A DNA stretch of 15,642 bases from Methanocorpusculum sp. (GTDB taxonomy: Archaea; Halobacteriota; Methanomicrobia; Methanomicrobiales; Methanocorpusculaceae), in assembly GCA_030539595.1 (NCBI GenBank), contig JAUNXW010000021.1:1-15642 (forward strand), in the 5' to 3' direction. The notes under the pieces are model-generated. The model ran no database searches, had not been told where the DNA came from, and was given only the letters and a program-made list of their open reading frames with translations. This document shows positions 6,919-14,113 of this stretch, in pieces; position 1 is the stretch's first letter, and each line of letters starts with the position of its first letter. The position numbers were made by a program, and so were the translations under genes.

Positions 6919-7618
6919 CTTCCAATTCTTCTTTTATCTCTAATTTTTCAAGGTCGTCCAGCCAGAGTTTTTTGTCCGATGAGTTGAGCGATACGGTGTC
7001 CCATTTTTTTAGAACTTTTGCACGCTCTGCGTCTGCTACGAGTGCGGCAAGTTCAAGTTTGGTTTTTTCTGTTTCTGCTTCAACAGAGAGTATTGATTTC
7101 TGTATGACTTCGAACTCGTCGCGTTTGTGTTTGAGTTCGGCGCTGTATGATTCGGTGCGTTTTTTGTCGTCTTCGGTTTCTGAACCTGCAAGATGGAGTT
7201 TGTCGATGTCGTTGATTAAGGAGCTTATCTGTTTTTCTGCTGCGGTCATGTCTTTCTGCAGAGATTTTTTCTGTTTGGCAAGGTCGTCAAGTCTGTTTTC
7301 GGTGACTTTTCTGAGTCTTTTAAACCGTGCGTCCATCTCTTTCATTTTTTCGCGGTCTGAGTCTTTCAGTCCTGTCAGTTTGAGGATTGCACTTTGAACG
7401 TCTTTGTCGTTTTCTATGAGTTTGATTAAGTCTGCCTTTGAGCTGCTGAGGATTTTTTTGTCCATGTCAATCATGGCTTTGGAGATTGCTTTTCTTATCC
7501 ATGAGGCGGGTTTCATTCCTTCCGCCTGAGAGCGTGCCGAGATTTCGTCAGCCATGCTCTTTGGGACTCGCAGTGAGAATTGGACATCACAGACTGCGTC
7601 GTCATTTTGGGTTGCCAT
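6911..7618 (-). CDS. Ribbon-helix-helix protein with long coiled coil
   Basis: A 235-residue protein, not recognised as a named family. Residues 12-49 fit a ribbon-helix-helix DNA-binding domain: a strand VQFSLRVP, helix about 20-33, a turn, then helix PASWIRKAISKAM. Residues about 70-205 are highly charged with regular hydrophobic spacing and should form a long coiled coil. The C terminus is acidic and ends near WLDDLEKLEIKEELEDE. The reading frame is open to 7741, but the ATG at 7618 is chosen because a strong TATA box lies at 7636-7647 and because the domain starts just after it; the extension would also run into priL. It may be a DNA-binding or chromosome-organising factor. It is co-translated with the downstream metallo-hydrolase. 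Confidence 0.65.
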   Translation of the reverse strand: MATQNDDAVCDVQFSLRVPKSMADEISARSQAEGMKPASWIRKAISKAMIDMDKKILSSSKADLIKLIENDKDVQSAILKLTGLKDSDREKMKEMDARFKRLRKVTENRLDDLAKQKKSLQKDMTAAEKQISSLINDIDKLHLAGSETEDDKKRTESYSAELKHKRDEFEVIQKSILSVEAETEKTKLELAALVADAERAKVLKKWDTVSLNSSDKKLWLDDLEKLEIKEELEDE

Positions 7619-7635
7619 GTAACTAATTGGGTTGC

Positions 7636-7647
7636 TAAATATATTAA
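7636..7647 (-). promoter_or_regulatory. TATA box of the RHH/metallo-hydrolase pair
   Basis: TTAATATATTTA on the minus strand is centred about 24 nt upstream of the ATG at 7618, in the short gap after the priL stop codon. The distance fits a leaderless mRNA and shows that the pair can be transcribed apart from pcn-priL. Confidence 0.55.
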
Positions 7648-7700
7648 GGGTTTCTATGTTGATTTTTATTTTTGGCGGTGATTTATTATTGTCGGGTACA

Positions 7701-8732
7701 TCACGGTTGAGTAGAATCCGATTTTGATTTGCTTTCGTCAAGCAGTTTTTTCTTTTCCAAAAATTTCTTCTTCGACCTGTAATAATTCAGCGGGTGAACG
7801 GATTTTTCACAGAACCTGTCTTTGTTTACGCAGACGCCGTGCGTCAGCATTGTAGCGCACGACGGGCTTGTATATTCGTTCGTAAAAATATGATTCACCT
7901 GATAGCCCGTCATATCCGGGTTGTAGTCAGGACTTCGCGAAAAAATTCCTTCAATCTGCTCAGAGCTCATTCCTATATTATGCAGAAAAGCCACAAGCGA
8001 AAATCTTCCCGAGTGGGTTAAATTTAAACCCGCAGCTGCTCCCGCAATAAGCGCCTGAATACACGGAGGGTAAGCCGATTCGTCAATTGTTCCGAACTCA
8101 GATAAAGTTCTTTCCTGAACCTTTGCGATAATTTTGTCGCTCCACGGAAGAAACTCTTTTTCAATAGAGCCGGGAACATCCATTGGCAGACTTGAAGAAA
8201 GAACAAAACGAATCCGTTCTCCGACAAGCAAATCTTTTTCATCGTCCGTGATTTTAACGAAACCCGAATCAACCTCACGGTTGATTAAGCGCCATTTTGA
8301 ATCTCGGACGTTTGAAGAAAGTTCAACGTAACGCAGAACCTGAAGATTTCCTGAGCCGAACGAAATTCCAAGTTCTTCATTGACTTTATCTTTGAGCGCT
8401 TCATTTTCTTCAACCTTAAGATATCCGTAGACGCGTCTTGCTTCCATTTTACAGAAGCGTTCTATCGTTCTTTTATCTTTTGCGCAGGAGACTAAAACTC
8501 TTGCAAGAACATAAGTAATAATATCGGATACTCTGTCTTCTTTATCCTCGGGATAATCGTTTTTGCCGTCTATTGCATAACACACGCGCTCGGCGGCTTT
8601 ATCCAGATATTTTTTGCCGAGCGCAGAACCCGAAAGTCCCTGAACTTTAATACCGCGTGAGGCTAAAACCCCCTGTGCTTCTTTTAAAAAAGGGTAGTGT
8701 GTTAAATCGCGCAGTTCAACGGCAGCGCGCAT
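7701..8732 (-). CDS. priL: DNA primase large subunit PriL
   Basis: PriL is the regulatory, iron-sulfur subunit of the archaeal/eukaryotic-type primase; with the catalytic PriS it makes primers for DNA replication. The 343-residue protein has the helical N-terminal domain and the C-terminal [4Fe-4S] domain, with Cys224 in YPPCIQALI, Cys292 and Cys301 in SCATMLTHGVC, and Cys308 in RFCEKSVHPLNYY. The conserved HSGRFSLVAFLHNIG stretch after Cys224 is present. The tail is lysine- and serine-rich. It starts 5 nt after the pcn stop codon, so pcn and priL form an operon, coupling clamp and primase synthesis. No priS gene is in the window. Confidence 0.95.
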   Translation of the reverse strand: MRAAVELRDLTHYPFLKEAQGVLASRGIKVQGLSGSALGKKYLDKAAERVCYAIDGKNDYPEDKEDRVSDIITYVLARVLVSCAKDKRTIERFCKMEARRVYGYLKVEENEALKDKVNEELGISFGSGNLQVLRYVELSSNVRDSKWRLINREVDSGFVKITDDEKDLLVGERIRFVLSSSLPMDVPGSIEKEFLPWSDKIIAKVQERTLSEFGTIDESAYPPCIQALIAGAAAGLNLTHSGRFSLVAFLHNIGMSSEQIEGIFSRSPDYNPDMTGYQVNHIFTNEYTSPSCATMLTHGVCVNKDRFCEKSVHPLNYYRSKKKFLEKKKLLDESKSKSDSTQP

Positions 8733-8737
8733 GATTT

Positions 8738-9481
8738 TTAATCTGCCTCGATTCTCGGGGCAAGCAGATATCCTATTTTTCCTTTGCCGTCTGCGTAAAC
8801 AAAGGAGAACTGAACGGGGTGATCGTTTCCGAGCCTTATCTGAACTTTATCCGCGCGGCTTATGGCTTTACCCATGTCTTTTAGATAGTCAAGAGAGAAG
8901 AGTGATTTTGCGTCCGCGCATGTGATGTAGTGAATGTCATCGCCTGCGAGTTCGCGCTTGATTCTGTCCGAGTCGCCGTCTGCGTTCATTGTAAACACTT
9001 TGGTTTCAGCTGAAACCGAGAGGAGAATTTTGTCGGAGACCATGTTTGAGGCTTTTATTGCGTCGTTGAACATTGCCCCGGGGATTTCAAATGTTGCTGG
9101 AAGGTTTAAGTTCGGCGCGTTCGGGTCTTTTCTTATTGTCTTTGTGTCAAGCAGTGTTATTGAATATTCATAGCCGCCGAAACTGATTTTGAGTTTCTTT
9201 CCGGTGTCATCAAGTTCAAGCGAAACTACGTCGCTTTTGCCAATCATCGCCATCATCGAGCGGATTTTTTCGATGTCGAGACCAATTTCGCAAGGTTCTG
9301 CGGTGTATGTTTCAAAAGCTGATGCTTCGAGTTCAAGTGAGACCATCGCGACGTTTGAAGTATCTACGGTAATCGTTCTGATTCCTTTTTCGTCAACGTG
9401 GAGACGGCATTCATTTACAAGTGCCGAGACTGCATCTATTGTCTCGCGAAAGATTTCTGCCTGAATTGTTGCTTTTAACAT
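8738..9481 (-). CDS. pcn: DNA polymerase sliding clamp (PCNA)
   Basis: PCNA forms a homotrimeric ring around DNA and tethers polymerases, FEN1, ligase and other factors at the replication fork. The 247-residue protein has two similar halves: the first starts at MLKATIQAEIFRETIDAVSA, and the interdomain linker lies around NAPNLNLPATFEIP. The second half has SLFSLDYLKDMGKAI, then VQIRLGNDHPVQFSF, and the family-typical C terminus GKIGYLLAPRIEAD. Length is standard. AGGGGG about 7 nt upstream of the ATG can act as a ribosome binding site. The promoter is shared head to head with the rRNA methyltransferase gene. priL follows 5 nt downstream. Confidence 0.97.
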   Translation of the reverse strand: MLKATIQAEIFRETIDAVSALVNECRLHVDEKGIRTITVDTSNVAMVSLELEASAFETYTAEPCEIGLDIEKIRSMMAMIGKSDVVSLELDDTGKKLKISFGGYEYSITLLDTKTIRKDPNAPNLNLPATFEIPGAMFNDAIKASNMVSDKILLSVSAETKVFTMNADGDSDRIKRELAGDDIHYITCADAKSLFSLDYLKDMGKAISRADKVQIRLGNDHPVQFSFVYADGKGKIGYLLAPRIEAD

Positions 9482-9535
9482 CAGTATACCCCCTGCGGCA
9501 TATAATCATTGATTACAGCACACAGACTTTAATAT

Positions 9536-9563
9536 TTATTTATATGGTTTCCAATATAAATAA
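9536..9563. promoter_or_regulatory. Symmetric divergent promoter, pcn / rlmE
   Basis: A perfect 10-bp inverted repeat (TTATTTATAT at 9536-9545 and ATATAAATAA at 9554-9563) is split by 8 nt. Each arm holds a TATA box reading outward, one for pcn on the minus strand and one for the methyltransferase on the plus strand. Measured from the inner arms, the expected start sites are about 9516 (minus) and 9583 (plus). If the inward-reading TTTATAT at 9539-9545 serves the plus strand instead, the start would be near 9567 and would keep the GAGAGG ribosome binding site. Confidence 0.55.
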
Positions 9564-9589
9564 GATAATAGGTATTTGAGAGGAAGATT

Positions 9590-10207
9590 ATGGGTTCACA
9601 GTGGGGCAAGGACAGTGTCTACAGGAAATCAGTGCGCGACGGATACAGAGCACGTTCTGCATATAAGTTAGCGGATATTAACGAGAGATTCAATATTATC
9701 AGAAGAACGGATAATGTGGTTGATTTGGGTTCGGCTCCGGGAAGCTGGCTTCAGGTTTTGAAAACCATGACGGACGGTAAACTCTGCGGTGTGGATTTGA
9801 ATCCGATTTCACCGATTGAAGGGGTTATTACTTTTCAGGGGGATTTTACAGACCCTGAGATTCAGGCTAAAATCAGGGAGGCAATGCCTTTGGTTAATGT
9901 TGTTGTCTGTGATGCTTCTCCGCATTTATCCGGGGCTAAGGCTTATGATCAGGCTCGCGTTATGGATTTGAATGAGGCGGCTTTGAATTTTGCGGAGAAG
10001 CTTTTGAAGCAGGGCGGTAATATGGTTATGAAGTCGTTTCAGGGAACGGATTTTAATGACCTTGCGGATTTGGTTAAGACGAGATTTTATTTTGTGAGGG
10101 TTATCCGGTCGAGCGCGACAAGAAGGGGAAGCACGGAGTGTTATATTGTGGCGAAGAATTTCATCGGCGATGCAATTGATGACAGGATAAAGGCTAAGGA
10201 GGAATAA
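9590..10207 (+). CDS. rlmE: 23S rRNA (uridine-2'-O)-methyltransferase, RlmE/FtsJ family
   Basis: A 205-residue FtsJ/RrmJ-type methyltransferase that 2'-O-methylates RNA; the bacterial enzyme acts on U2552 in the A loop of 23S rRNA. The catalytic tetrad K-D-K-E is complete: Lys26 in SAYKL, Asp108 in CDASPHLSG, Lys148 in MKSFQG and Glu183 in STECYIVAK. The SAM-binding motif is VVDLGSAPGSW (43-53) with the acidic partner in GVDLNP. There is no TRAM or other RNA-binding extension, so this is the minimal form. GAGAGG lies about 6 nt before the ATG. It is 4 nt upstream of ogt, so the two are an operon. An archaeal target could be rRNA or tRNA; rRNA is most likely. Confidence 0.93.
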   Translation: MGSQWGKDSVYRKSVRDGYRARSAYKLADINERFNIIRRTDNVVDLGSAPGSWLQVLKTMTDGKLCGVDLNPISPIEGVITFQGDFTDPEIQAKIREAMPLVNVVVCDASPHLSGAKAYDQARVMDLNEAALNFAEKLLKQGGNMVMKSFQGTDFNDLADLVKTRFYFVRVIRSSATRRGSTECYIVAKNFIGDAIDDRIKAKEE

Positions 10208-10211
10208 TAAA

Positions 10212-10745
10212 ATGGAGTATGTCTGTCATTATGAATCACCGCTTGGCAGAATTACTCTTGCAAGCGACGGAGAAGCGCTGATTGGGCTTTGGTTCGACGG
10301 ACAGAAATATTTTGCGGATTCTCTTTCAAAAGATAATATGGAAAGAGACCTTCCCGTTTTTGAAGATACAAAACGCTGGCTCGATATTTATTTTAGAGGT
10401 GAAGCTCCTGATTTTACACCGCCTTTGGTTATGAGGTGTTCTCCTTTTCGGCAGTCTGTGCAAAAGATTATGCTTGGTATTCCTTACGGTCAGACGATGA
10501 CCTACGGAGAGATTGCCGAACGAGTTGCAGGGGAGCGGGGTTTGAAGAAGATGTCAGCTCAGGCTGTTGGAGGGGCTGTCGGTCATAATTCTATTTCTAT
10601 AATTATTCCGTGCCACCGCGTTGTCGGTTCAGGGGGAAGTCTTACTGGTTATGCTGGCGGGATTGATAAGAAGGCGGAGCTGCTTAAGCTTGAGGGTGCT
10701 GATATGGGGAATTTTTATATGCCGAAAAAGGGGACGGCGCTGTAA
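10212..10745 (+). CDS. ogt: Methylated-DNA--protein-cysteine S-methyltransferase
   Basis: A suicide DNA-repair protein that moves the methyl group from O6-methylguanine to its own cysteine. The 177 residues comprise an N-terminal ribonuclease-H-like domain (about 1-80) and the C-terminal active-site domain. The acceptor Cys134 sits in IIPCHRVVG. The DNA-binding helix reads SAQAVGGAVGHN; Gln117 stands where the human enzyme has its arginine finger, a change that is common in prokaryotes. TGYAGGIDKKAELLKLEGA completes the domain. AAGGAGGA at 10196-10203 is a strong ribosome binding site overlapping the end of the upstream methyltransferase gene. Confidence 0.95.
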   Translation: MEYVCHYESPLGRITLASDGEALIGLWFDGQKYFADSLSKDNMERDLPVFEDTKRWLDIYFRGEAPDFTPPLVMRCSPFRQSVQKIMLGIPYGQTMTYGEIAERVAGERGLKKMSAQAVGGAVGHNSISIIIPCHRVVGSGGSLTGYAGGIDKKAELLKLEGADMGNFYMPKKGTAL

Positions 10746-10750
10746 AAAAA
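10744..10750 (-). terminator. T-run between convergent ogt and antitoxin genes
   Basis: CTGT-AAAAAA-ACAG at 10740-10753 overlaps the ogt stop codon. On the minus strand it gives seven consecutive T just after the antitoxin stop codon, enough for an archaeal-type terminator. The stem is only 4 bp. Confidence 0.35.
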
Positions 10751-10754
10751 CAGT

Positions 10755-11024
10755 TTATAATATTTCCATCAGTTCGTCAGCACTGCTGCAGTTTTTTGAT
10801 TTTTTACTGCGTGCAATTATTCCGGATTCTTTCATTGCCTCTATAGTTTCGTTATTTGGAGTTTCAATTTTTAATTCAAACGGGAATCCGTTGTTGCGGA
10901 CAAATGATGATAAAAATATATTTACTGCGCTTGATATATTTGTTCCAAGTTCTCTGCAGATGATTTCAGCACGTTCTTTTGTTTCTGTATCTATGCGGAT
11001 ACTCATAGCTGATGTTTTCGTCAT
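10755..11024 (-). CDS. RelB/DinJ-type antitoxin, without an adjacent toxin
   Basis: An 89-residue protein of the RelB/DinJ antitoxin family. Residues 6-42 form the ribbon-helix-helix DNA-binding part (AMSIRIDTETKERAEII, then SSAVNIFLSSFVRNNG), followed by GFPFEL and the C-terminal segment ETIEAMKE-SADELMEIL that usually wraps the toxin. In a normal pair a RelE/YafQ-type toxin gene would follow at once on the same strand, but the next gene there is the convergent ogt. It is therefore an orphan, perhaps a solitary regulator or a remnant of a toxin-antitoxin module. A GGAG sequence lies 5-6 nt before the ATG, and an AT-rich TATATAATAT at 11037-11046. Confidence 0.85.
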   Translation of the reverse strand: MTKTSAMSIRIDTETKERAEIICRELGTNISSAVNIFLSSFVRNNGFPFELKIETPNNETIEAMKESGIIARSKKSKNCSSADELMEIL

Positions 11025-11093
11025 ATTGCTCCATTGTATATAATATGTATTTCATTTATGTTAATTTGTATGTGCAATTCTGATTTATGAAGA

Positions 11094-11217
11094 TTATTTT
11101 ATTTCTGTTATCACCCATCCAGAATCACGCGCTTTACTGACGGTCCCGTATTTTTTCAGGGTAATACATTATGCCATTAGCAGTCTCAAAGTAAGAATCA
11201 ACCCTAAACTTATTCAT
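11094..11217 (-). pseudogene. Small frameshifted ORF, about 40 residues
   Basis: From the ATG at 11217 a frame runs for 27 codons to a stop at 11134. Within it, at a run of six A (11156-11151 on the minus strand), removing one base opens a second frame that continues for 18 codons to a stop at 11094. The joined product would begin MNKFRVDSYFETANGIMYYP and continue EKYGTVSKARDSGWVITEIK. Both halves look protein-like, with aromatic and charged residues well mixed, which is why a single-base insertion is suspected. A real frameshift mutation, a homopolymer sequencing error or programmed slippage are all possible. It lies upstream of, and reads the same way as, the orphan antitoxin. The family is not recognised. 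Confidence 0.4.
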
Positions 11218-11283
11218 GGCAAGGACAAGTTAGATTTAATTGTAAATCAAATATTACTTATCAGAAATTGTTAATCCCATATT

Positions 11284-12138
11284 ATGATTAAAAGAAACAC
11301 CCGCGCTGCACTATATCTTCTTTCGCTGAGTGATGGTAGTATGACAAAAATCAGACATATGAAATTGTTGTTTTTGGCATCACATCAGCTTGGGCTGTAT
11401 GATTTTATACCGTATAAATATGGTCCCTTCTCTTATGAGTTATATAATGATTTTAAGCCATTACAGAGAGATGGTTATCTTTTTGAGACAGCATCTGAGG
11501 AATGGAGACTTAAAGACGGATGGCCATTTCCAAAACCAGATACAGGGGTTCGTCGAATTCTCACAAAATATTACAATGAATATGAAGGGATAACTGATAA
11601 TGAACTTCTGAATAGGGTTTATGAGATGTACCCGGATTACTCTGTAAACAGTTGTTGTTTTGATATAAAACATCATTATACTGCAAAGCAGGAATCAGGT
11701 ATTGTTACAATTGGATATGAAGGTAAAAATTTTGATGAGTTCTTGTATCAGCTAATTAAAAATAATGTTGATATTTTAGTTGACGTTCGAAGAAATGCTT
11801 ATAGTATGAAATACGGCTTTAGCAAAGCTCAATTGAAACGTGTGTTTGAACATTTTCAGGATGATTGGATAGAACATAAGATGAGTTATATTCACATACC
11901 TGAGTTAGGAATTGCATCTGATAAACGTAAGGATATCGAAAAGACCGGATACAAAAAACTCTTTGAGGAGTATGAAGCTGAACTGGATACTAAGCAGGTA
12001 TATCTTGACCAGTTAATTCAGATGTCTCAAACAAAGAAAATAGCGCTTATGTGCTTTGAGGCAGATGTTTCATGTTGTCATCGAGGTGTTATTGCAAAAC
12101 GTATGCGTGAGACTGGATTTTCTGTTGAGGATATATAA
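11284..12138 (+). CDS. DUF488 protein with N-terminal winged-helix-like domain
   Basis: A 284-residue two-part protein. Residues 139-284 are a DUF488 domain: IVTIGYEGKNFDEFLYQL, ILVDVRRNAYSMKYGFSK (the conserved DVR-N-S-GF-K pattern), YIHIPELGIASD, and the C-terminal CFEADVSCCHRGVIA with the family CxE-CHR signature. DUF488 has no settled biochemical role. Residues 1-130 are a separate domain (LYLLSLSDGSMTKIRHMKLL, then YKYGPFSYELYNDFKPLQRD) that looks like the helical domain found in DUF4065/Panacea-type proteins; that match is from memory and is weak. A TATA-like stretch lies about 30 nt before the ATG. The next gene, 30 nt downstream, is its usual-looking partner. Confidence 0.75.
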   Translation: MIKRNTRAALYLLSLSDGSMTKIRHMKLLFLASHQLGLYDFIPYKYGPFSYELYNDFKPLQRDGYLFETASEEWRLKDGWPFPKPDTGVRRILTKYYNEYEGITDNELLNRVYEMYPDYSVNSCCFDIKHHYTAKQESGIVTIGYEGKNFDEFLYQLIKNNVDILVDVRRNAYSMKYGFSKAQLKRVFEHFQDDWIEHKMSYIHIPELGIASDKRKDIEKTGYKKLFEEYEAELDTKQVYLDQLIQMSQTKKIALMCFEADVSCCHRGVIAKRMRETGFSVEDI

Positions 12139-12168
12139 TTGAGTCATTATTTGTGGTATGGATGAAAT

Positions 12169-12978
12169 ATGCGTTCAAATGTAGAAACAAAAAAAGTACT
12201 GCTTACGGTAAAGGCTTCCCCTGAAAATAGTAAGAAATACGGTGCAACTTTGTGTACTGCCGGTATTACTGACACGGGAGAGTGGATTAGACTGTATCCT
12301 GTTCAGTATGCTGATATTATCAGAACAAATATTCCACGTTATTCTTGGATTGAGGTGGAATGTTATAAGGATTCAGAACATGATTTGCGCAAAGAAAGTT
12401 ACAAGATAGTTCCTGATACTTTGCGGGTTGTTGAGTACCCAAGAGATATTTCAAAGGGAAAACCTGACTGGTCATATCGTAACAATTTAATTCTGCCGCA
12501 TATTTCTAAAAGTATGGCTGATCTTGTTGAGCAGTCTAAATGCGACAATACTTCTCTTGGGCTGATTAAACCAGTTGATATTATTGATTTTTATCTGGAG
12601 ACTACTGATTTGAATAATGAAGATTACTCTCAGGATATGCAGATGCTTTTGACTGGTGAAAAAATTCCAGTGTTAAAGAAAATTCCTCATTATTCTTATG
12701 ATTTTAAATGTAACGGGTGTTGCACAGAGAGTTCATGTACTTCAAACGGTCATCATTCATCTGTTTGTCTTGACTGGGAAATGGCGGCTTCGTTTGTAAA
12801 GTGGAAAAGAGATTTTCCTGATAATTATGAAAGTAAAATGAAGAGTAGGTATTTTGATTTTATGAATAGCCGTGATTTATATCTCTTTATGGGAACACAC
12901 CATATCTATAAGACCTGGATGATAATCGGGCTGTATTATCCACCAAAAAGACAGGATAAGTCTTTGTTTGAGTTTTGA
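12169..12978 (+). CDS. Uncharacterised protein with Cys/His cluster, DUF488 partner
   Basis: A 269-residue protein of a widespread family without a known function, which I have seen described only as hypothetical. The N-terminal part, residues 8-65, reads KVLLTVKASPENSKKYGATL, then GEWIRLYPVQYADI and RYSWIEVECYK, a compact beta-rich domain. Residues 181-200 carry a cysteine/histidine cluster (Cys181, 184, 185, 190, 200 with His195/196) that could bind zinc or an iron-sulfur centre. The C-terminal part has LDWEMAASFVKWKRD and LYLFMGTHHIYKTWMIIGLY. It follows the DUF488 gene by 30 nt on the same strand, so the two are likely co-transcribed and act together, possibly on nucleic acid. Confidence 0.6.
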   Translation: MRSNVETKKVLLTVKASPENSKKYGATLCTAGITDTGEWIRLYPVQYADIIRTNIPRYSWIEVECYKDSEHDLRKESYKIVPDTLRVVEYPRDISKGKPDWSYRNNLILPHISKSMADLVEQSKCDNTSLGLIKPVDIIDFYLETTDLNNEDYSQDMQMLLTGEKIPVLKKIPHYSYDFKCNGCCTESSCTSNGHHSSVCLDWEMAASFVKWKRDFPDNYESKMKSRYFDFMNSRDLYLFMGTHHIYKTWMIIGLYYPPKRQDKSLFEF

Positions 12979-13568
12979 TTGTTGTGGTTGTCGTAGGTTT
13001 ATGTATTTTTGATGTTTTAAGCAAGTAATCATTTCTCTTCCCTATCTTTATGGTGTGGTGCCAGATATGACCACTACAGCAATGTCGTGATAGAAGTTAT
13101 TTTAATTTAATAAGACCATACTCACAAGAATTTCTTGTTAATTCAAAGAGAGGGGGCACGGTAAATGAGGCTGCTTGATAGTGATTTTGATCATGTTGTG
13201 AAGGAATTTTCTTTGAAGTATATGTAATGAGGAGAGATAAGTGTGGATTTGTTTTGCTGTTTAATTTGTTATGGCGGTAATTGAGATTGAAAAATCTCCG
13301 GTTTATAAGAAGATATGTTGTGGTGTCTAATTTCAGTTCTGTATCATATCTATGACAATTCAAAGAGCGCAAAGAATTTGTTTTAAAATCAGAGGTCATA
13401 ATGAGCCTTTTTATTCGTTTACAATTTTGATCATCCGAAATTGTTGGTTTAATATATACTTTCTTCTTGCGGCATTTTTGCTTTGAGATGTTATTTTGAG
13501 TTGTTTTGTTTTTTATTTCAAATTATCTAATTCCTGATTTTTTATTATGCTTAAACCGATTCGTATTC
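12979..13568. other. 590-nt AT/T-rich intergenic stretch
   Basis: No convincing gene. It holds several T-runs on the plus strand (about 13490-13550) that could end transcripts from the left, a 15-nt perfect palindrome ACAAGAATTTCTTGT at 13124-13138, and a TATA-like AATATATA near 13455. Plus-strand frames at 13165-13227 (20 codons after a GGGGG) and just downstream are short and read like decayed coding sequence, but I could not match them. A 100-codon minus-strand frame at 13097-13399 is basic, Asn/Thr/Ser-rich and lacks domain features. Confidence 0.5.
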
Positions 13569-13592
13569 TAACATTTACATTTTGGCTCAGAA
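13569..13592 (+). promoter_or_regulatory. Shared upstream element, copy 1
   Basis: A 24-nt stretch beginning TAACATTTACATTTT and ending GCTCAGAA matches 15030-15053 at 23 of 24 positions. It ends 34 nt upstream of the secreted-protein ATG at 13627. TTTACATTTT inside it could act as the TATA box, giving a start near 13605. It could equally be an operator, for example for the winged-helix regulator encoded downstream. Confidence 0.6.
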
Positions 13593-13626
13593 CTTATTTC
13601 CATTCGCTTTTGTAAAAATGATTTTG

Positions 13627-14097
13627 ATGAAGAAGATTATTATTTCTTTATTGGCGATGCTTGTCGTCTGCTTGTGTGTAGTTCCTGCGAGCGCGACTTC
13701 ATCAGATGATGTATCGAACAATGCGAACAAAATCACTTTTAAGGTTTCACCATGGGTTGGTTTTACGGGAAATGAGGATGTGCAGACTCAGTATGGAAAT
13801 GTTGTTCAAAATGAAAACGATGATTTTGAACTTCAGGTTACTTCTGCTGTGAGTGATATTAAATTTTCATTAGAGTGGCAGTTAGCACCAATTTATAATC
13901 AACTTAGATTAAGTATAATGGCACCAAATGGTCAAATACTTGGAACTTTTGGTGATAGCTATGATGGAGTAATTGATGGTAAAATTCCAGTTGAAGTACA
14001 ACTATCAGCTCCAAGCCCTGGTGAGTGGACAATTAGGGTTATTGGTTATTCAGTATCAATCTCACAAAACTATGCTCTTTATGTGTTAGAAACGTAA
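13627..14097 (+). CDS. Secreted small beta-sandwich protein (PPC-like)
   Basis: A 156-residue exported protein. Residues 1-23 are a clear signal peptide (MKKIIISLLAMLVVCLCVV, then PASA with cleavage after Ala). The mature part has a linker rich in Asn/Asp and then, from about residue 65, a beta-rich domain: DFELQVTSAVSDIKFSLEW, LRLSIMAPNGQILGTF and APSPGEWTIRVIGYS-NYALYVLE. The PNG turn and PGEWTIRV strand resemble PPC-type (pre-peptidase C-terminal) domains, usually adhesive or carbohydrate-associated. No enzyme motif is seen. The reading frame opens earlier (TTG at 13582), but the ATG at 13627 begins a proper signal peptide; ATG at 13618 is an alternative. The membrane regulator follows after 16 nt. 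Confidence 0.7.
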   Translation: MKKIIISLLAMLVVCLCVVPASATSSDDVSNNANKITFKVSPWVGFTGNEDVQTQYGNVVQNENDDFELQVTSAVSDIKFSLEWQLAPIYNQLRLSIMAPNGQILGTFGDSYDGVIDGKIPVEVQLSAPSPGEWTIRVIGYSVSISQNYALYVLET

Positions 14098-14113
14098 TTT
14101 AATTTTGGCATTG

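Noticed and set aside
7619..7741. Upstream extension of the RHH protein
   Set aside because: The extension overlaps priL and the TATA box at 7636-7647, and the ribbon-helix-helix domain begins after the ATG at 7618.
13165..13330. Short plus-strand frames resembling a decayed gene
   Set aside because: Three short frames of about 17-20 codons in a row could be a broken gene, but no half is recognisable and no single frameshift joins them convincingly.
13097..13399. 100-codon minus-strand ORF in the T-rich gap
   Set aside because: Basic and Asn/Thr/Ser-rich with no domain pattern; long frames on the A-rich strand of AT-rich DNA arise easily by chance.
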